Origin: an uncultured Faecalicatena sp.
GTDB lineage: Bacteria > Bacillota > Clostridia > Lachnospirales > Lachnospiraceae
Length of the DNA stretch: 64,000 bases
Direction of reading: 5' to 3'
Assembly: GCA_948468385.1 (NCBI GenBank)
Contig: CAOKHZ010000020.1
Coordinates: 17,814 to 81,813 of the forward strand
A program made the position numbers and the translations under genes. Under the pieces are notes generated by a model. The model was given only the letters and a program-made list of their open reading frames with translations. It was not told the origin of the DNA and made no database searches. Positions 61,903 to 64,000 of the stretch are shown piece by piece (within the stretch, counting starts at the first letter, position 1; every line of letters starts with the position of its first letter).

Positions 61903-63396
61903 ATGAAAAAATTATCTTATGAAACATTAAAGGAACTTGGATATGACGGTTATCTTTTAGAGCACGCCAAGGAACGTGTTCTTCAATTCGGCGAAGGAAA
62001 CTTCCTGCGCGCCTTTGTCGACTATTTTATCGACGTTATGAATGAAAAAGCAGGATTTGACTCCAAGGTCGTGCTCGTCCAGCCGATTAGCGGCGGCGAC
62101 ATGATCCGAAACTTCATCAATGAGCAGGAAGGACTTTACACACTTTATTTGCGTGGAAATGAAAACGGAAAGAAAATCAACGAAAAGCGCGTGATTTCCA
62201 GTGTCAGCCGCTGCCTAAATCCCTACAGCGACTATGACACATATATGGCTTGTGCACAAAATCCAGACCTCCGCTTCATTGCCTGCAACACGACGGAAGC
62301 CGGCATCGCTTATGACCCGGCATGCCAATTTGCAGACAAACCGGCTTCCAGCTATCCAGGAAAATTGACCCAATTTTTATACGCAAGATATCAGGCTTTT
62401 GGCCAGGAAAAGGGGAAAGGCTTTGTCATCCTCTCCTGCGAGCTCATTGACAACAACGGAAAGGAACTGGAAAAATGCGTCCTTCAATATGCAGACCAGT
62501 GGAAGCTGGAAGACGACTTTGTCAAATGGGTCAAAGAGGAAAACGTCTTCTGCTCCACGTTGGTGGACCGCATTGTCACCGGGTATCCGAGAAATGAAGC
62601 GGCCGCACTCTGTGAAGAGTTGGGCTACGAGGACAATGTCATCGACACCGGCGAAGTCTTTGGCTTCTGGGTCATCGAAGGTCCCGAGAGCTTAAACGAG
62701 GAACTCCCCTTCGCCAAAGCCGGGCTTCCCGTCCTCATCACGGACAACCACAAGCCTTATAAGCAGCGCAAAGTACGCATTTTAAACGGAGCACACACCT
62801 CCATGGTACTGGGAGCCTATCTTGCCGGCAAGGATATCGTAAGAGATTGTATGGAAGACGAAGTCATTCGCGGCTTTATGAACCGAACCATTTATGATGA
62901 AATCATCCCTACATTGACACTTCCCAAGCAGGAACTGACCGAATTTGCAAGGGCGGTGACGGATCGTTTCAGCAATCCGTTTATTGATCACGCATTGCTT
63001 GCGATTTCCCTGAACTCCACGTCCAAATGGAAGGCGAGGGTACTGCCCTCCCTGAAAGGATACGTGGAAAAATACGGAAAGCTCCCGAAATGTATCACCG
63101 CCTCCCTGGCTTTTTATATCGCATTTTACCAAGGCGTCCGTCTGGATGAAATCGGATTTACCGGACTCCGCGGAACGGAAGAATACGCCATCAAGGACGA
63201 CCTCGACGTCCTGGAATTTTACGACGCACATAAGGAGGACGATTCCAAGACACTGGCAAACGCCGTCCTATCCAACAGCAAATTCTGGGGCGAAGATTTG
63301 ACGGACATTGCCGGACTTTGCGAGGAAGTTGCAAAAGGCCTTGATACCATCAAGGCGGACGGGGCATATGAACTGATGAAGCAATGCCTGAAGTGA
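61903..63396 (+). CDS. uxaB: Tagaturonate reductase (altronate oxidoreductase)
   Basis: A 497-residue mannitol-dehydrogenase-family enzyme. The N-terminal FGEGNFLRAFVDYF forms the NAD site, and the catalytic Lys is probably in KVRILNGAHTSMV near residue 295. It reduces D-tagaturonate to D-altronate with NADH. With uxaC and uxaA it completes the route from galacturonate to ketodeoxygluconate. The kinase and aldolase (kdgK, kdgA) are not in the window. AGAGAGG lies 9 nt before the ATG. Confidence 0.95.
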   Translation: MKKLSYETLKELGYDGYLLEHAKERVLQFGEGNFLRAFVDYFIDVMNEKAGFDSKVVLVQPISGGDMIRNFINEQEGLYTLYLRGNENGKKINEKRVISSVSRCLNPYSDYDTYMACAQNPDLRFIACNTTEAGIAYDPACQFADKPASSYPGKLTQFLYARYQAFGQEKGKGFVILSCELIDNNGKELEKCVLQYADQWKLEDDFVKWVKEENVFCSTLVDRIVTGYPRNEAAALCEELGYEDNVIDTGEVFGFWVIEGPESLNEELPFAKAGLPVLITDNHKPYKQRKVRILNGAHTSMVLGAYLAGKDIVRDCMEDEVIRGFMNRTIYDEIIPTLTLPKQELTEFARAVTDRFSNPFIDHALLAISLNSTSKWKARVLPSLKGYVEKYGKLPKCITASLAFYIAFYQGVRLDEIGFTGLRGTEEYAIKDDLDVLEFYDAHKEDDSKTLANAVLSNSKFWGEDLTDIAGLCEEVAKGLDTIKADGAYELMKQCLK

Positions 63397-63406
63397 AAGG
63401 TTATAA

Positions 63407-63450
63407 AACCGGCAGGAAAGCGGCTAAACGCCCTACCTGCCGGTTCAAAA
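63407..63450 (+). terminator. Terminator of the uxaAB operon
   Basis: AACCGGCAGG pairs with CCTGCCGGTT (63407-63416 with 63436-63445) around a 19-nt loop that can itself pair, directly after uxaB; CAAAAATAG follows, so the U-run is poor. Confidence 0.6.
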
Positions 63451-63505
63451 ATAGCTACTCAAAAAACGCTTCGTTTCCATTCAACCGATTGAGACTCCTG
63501 CCCAC

Positions 63506-63691
63506 TCAGACTGCCCATTCGCAGCACCTCACTTTCTTCATACTTTCCACAATCAAATCTACGTCATAATCCGGTGCAAATGAACTAGCCGCATCACAGA
63601 TGACTCGAATGGTTTCCTCATCTTCCTCCTCCGAAAGCTCGTACAAACACTTTGCCGCTTCCCCAGAGACGTTTTGTAAAGGACTTTTTAA
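63506..63691 (-). other. Open frame without start, probable gene remnant
   Basis: 61 codons read through on the minus strand with coding-like composition: GEAAKCLYELSEEEDEET and CDAASSFAPDYDVDLIVE. There is no ATG with a ribosome site. I do not recognise a family. It may be the C-terminus of a gene whose start has been lost, lying between uxaB and the Rpn-type gene. Confidence 0.4.
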
Positions 63692-63723
63692 TCAAGTTCA
63701 CAGAAAATTTAGATTTCAGGACA

Positions 63724-63762
63724 AAAAATAAGGCCGGGAACCTGTTTTTAGATTCCCGGCCT
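63724..63762 (-). terminator. Terminator of the Rpn-type gene
   Basis: AGGCCGGGAA pairs with TTCCCGGCCT (63731-63740 with 63753-63762), followed on the minus strand by TATTTTTTG. It lies 11 bp beyond the stop codon of the partial gene. Confidence 0.88.
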
Positions 63763-63773
63763 ACGGTTTTGTT

Positions 63774-64000
63774 TTATGCTGTCCGCTCTGCTTTCAATTT
63801 TTTTACTTCGTCAAGAGGAAGTCCTGCATATTCCGCAATTTTTTCAAGTGTCAAAATCCCATCTGCCAACATTCTCTTTGCGGAATTGATTGCTCCCTCT
63901 TTCAATGTCTGATTCCTCATATCTTCCATAGCCCGGCACATAATTTCGATTCCCTCCTTGCTCTCTTTGAAAAATCTCACCCTGTCTGCCAGTGTCCCAT
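63774..64000 (-). CDS. Rpn family recombination-promoting nuclease, C-terminal part
   Basis: The frame is open to the right window edge, and its last 75 codons are visible. GTLADRVRFFKESKEGIEIM, CRAMEDMRN and EKIAEYAGLPLDEVKKLK match the C-terminal end of Rpn/PD-(D/E)XK transposase-like nucleases that are multicopy in Lachnospiraceae. The catalytic domain lies outside the window. Such genes promote RecA-independent recombination or act in defence. Confidence 0.8.
   Translation of the reverse strand, partial: GTLADRVRFFKESKEGIEIMCRAMEDMRNQTLKEGAINSAKRMLADGILTLEKIAEYAGLPLDEVKKLKAERTA

Overview
This 64-kb window looks like chromosomal DNA of a plant-polysaccharide-degrading gut clostridium, most likely a Lachnospiraceae member. 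The reasons are the clostridial tmRNA with proteolysis tag ANDNFELAAA, strong AGGAGG-type ribosome binding sites, YesM/YesN-type two-component regulators, many AraC and LacI regulators next to carbohydrate ABC transporters, and typical Lachnospiraceae remnant genes (PD-(D/E)XK, Rpn, VWA, DUF3990). No species call can be made without a database search.

Layout. (1) 174-15034, minus strand: a hemicellulose/pectin side-chain locus. It holds GH43, a GH78-like enzyme, a second GH43 and an esterase in one operon, then a GH1 beta-glucosidase, two sugar ABC permeases and a lipoprotein binding protein, then a YesN response regulator and YesM histidine kinase. A near-identical 45-bp element at the same distance from the -10 box precedes both the kinase gene and the esterase-GH43 operon. 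(2) 15243-19529: a JAMM/MPN-fold protein with a small coupled ORF, a TetR-controlled ABC pair and a truncated DUF3990 gene. (3) 19630-26096: a complete alpha-galactoside (raffinose-type) locus with a divergent AraC regulator, binding protein, two permeases and a GH36 alpha-galactosidase. (4) 26382-32041: a ribulokinase-type kinase, araD and lacZ operon, with a striking three-hairpin array between kinase and araD. (5) 32248-34038: a decayed BrnT/BrnA toxin-antitoxin pair, tmRNA (ssrA) and a broken 2-enoate-reductase-type pseudogene.

(6) 34085-43800: a carboxylesterase and its AraC neighbour, a MarR-controlled heterodimeric ABC exporter, and a cluster of gene fragments on both sides of that exporter operon. 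(7) 43900-54134: a GH78 alpha-L-rhamnosidase converging on an operon of sulfatase, two-domain sugar ATPase, permease, binding protein and permease, preceded by an AraC regulator; rhamnose import is a reasonable guess. (8) 54261-63396: a hexuronate locus with uxaC, a TRAP transporter and a LacI regulator on one strand and uxaA and uxaB on the other. Two copies of one LacI operator core sit in the divergent promoters. (9) 63506-64000: a remnant frame and the 3' end of an Rpn-type nuclease gene.

Together the genes would strip arabinose, xylose, rhamnose, galactose, glucose and uronic acids from pectin, arabinoxylan and glycosides, import the products, and send arabinose (araB/araD) and galacturonate (uxaC-uxaB-uxaA) to central metabolism. 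The most unusual sequence is non-coding: covarying three-hairpin RNA between araB and araD, dispersed compound hairpins at gene ends, a 176-bp long palindrome, and a possible alternative-pairing leader before the TRAP operon.
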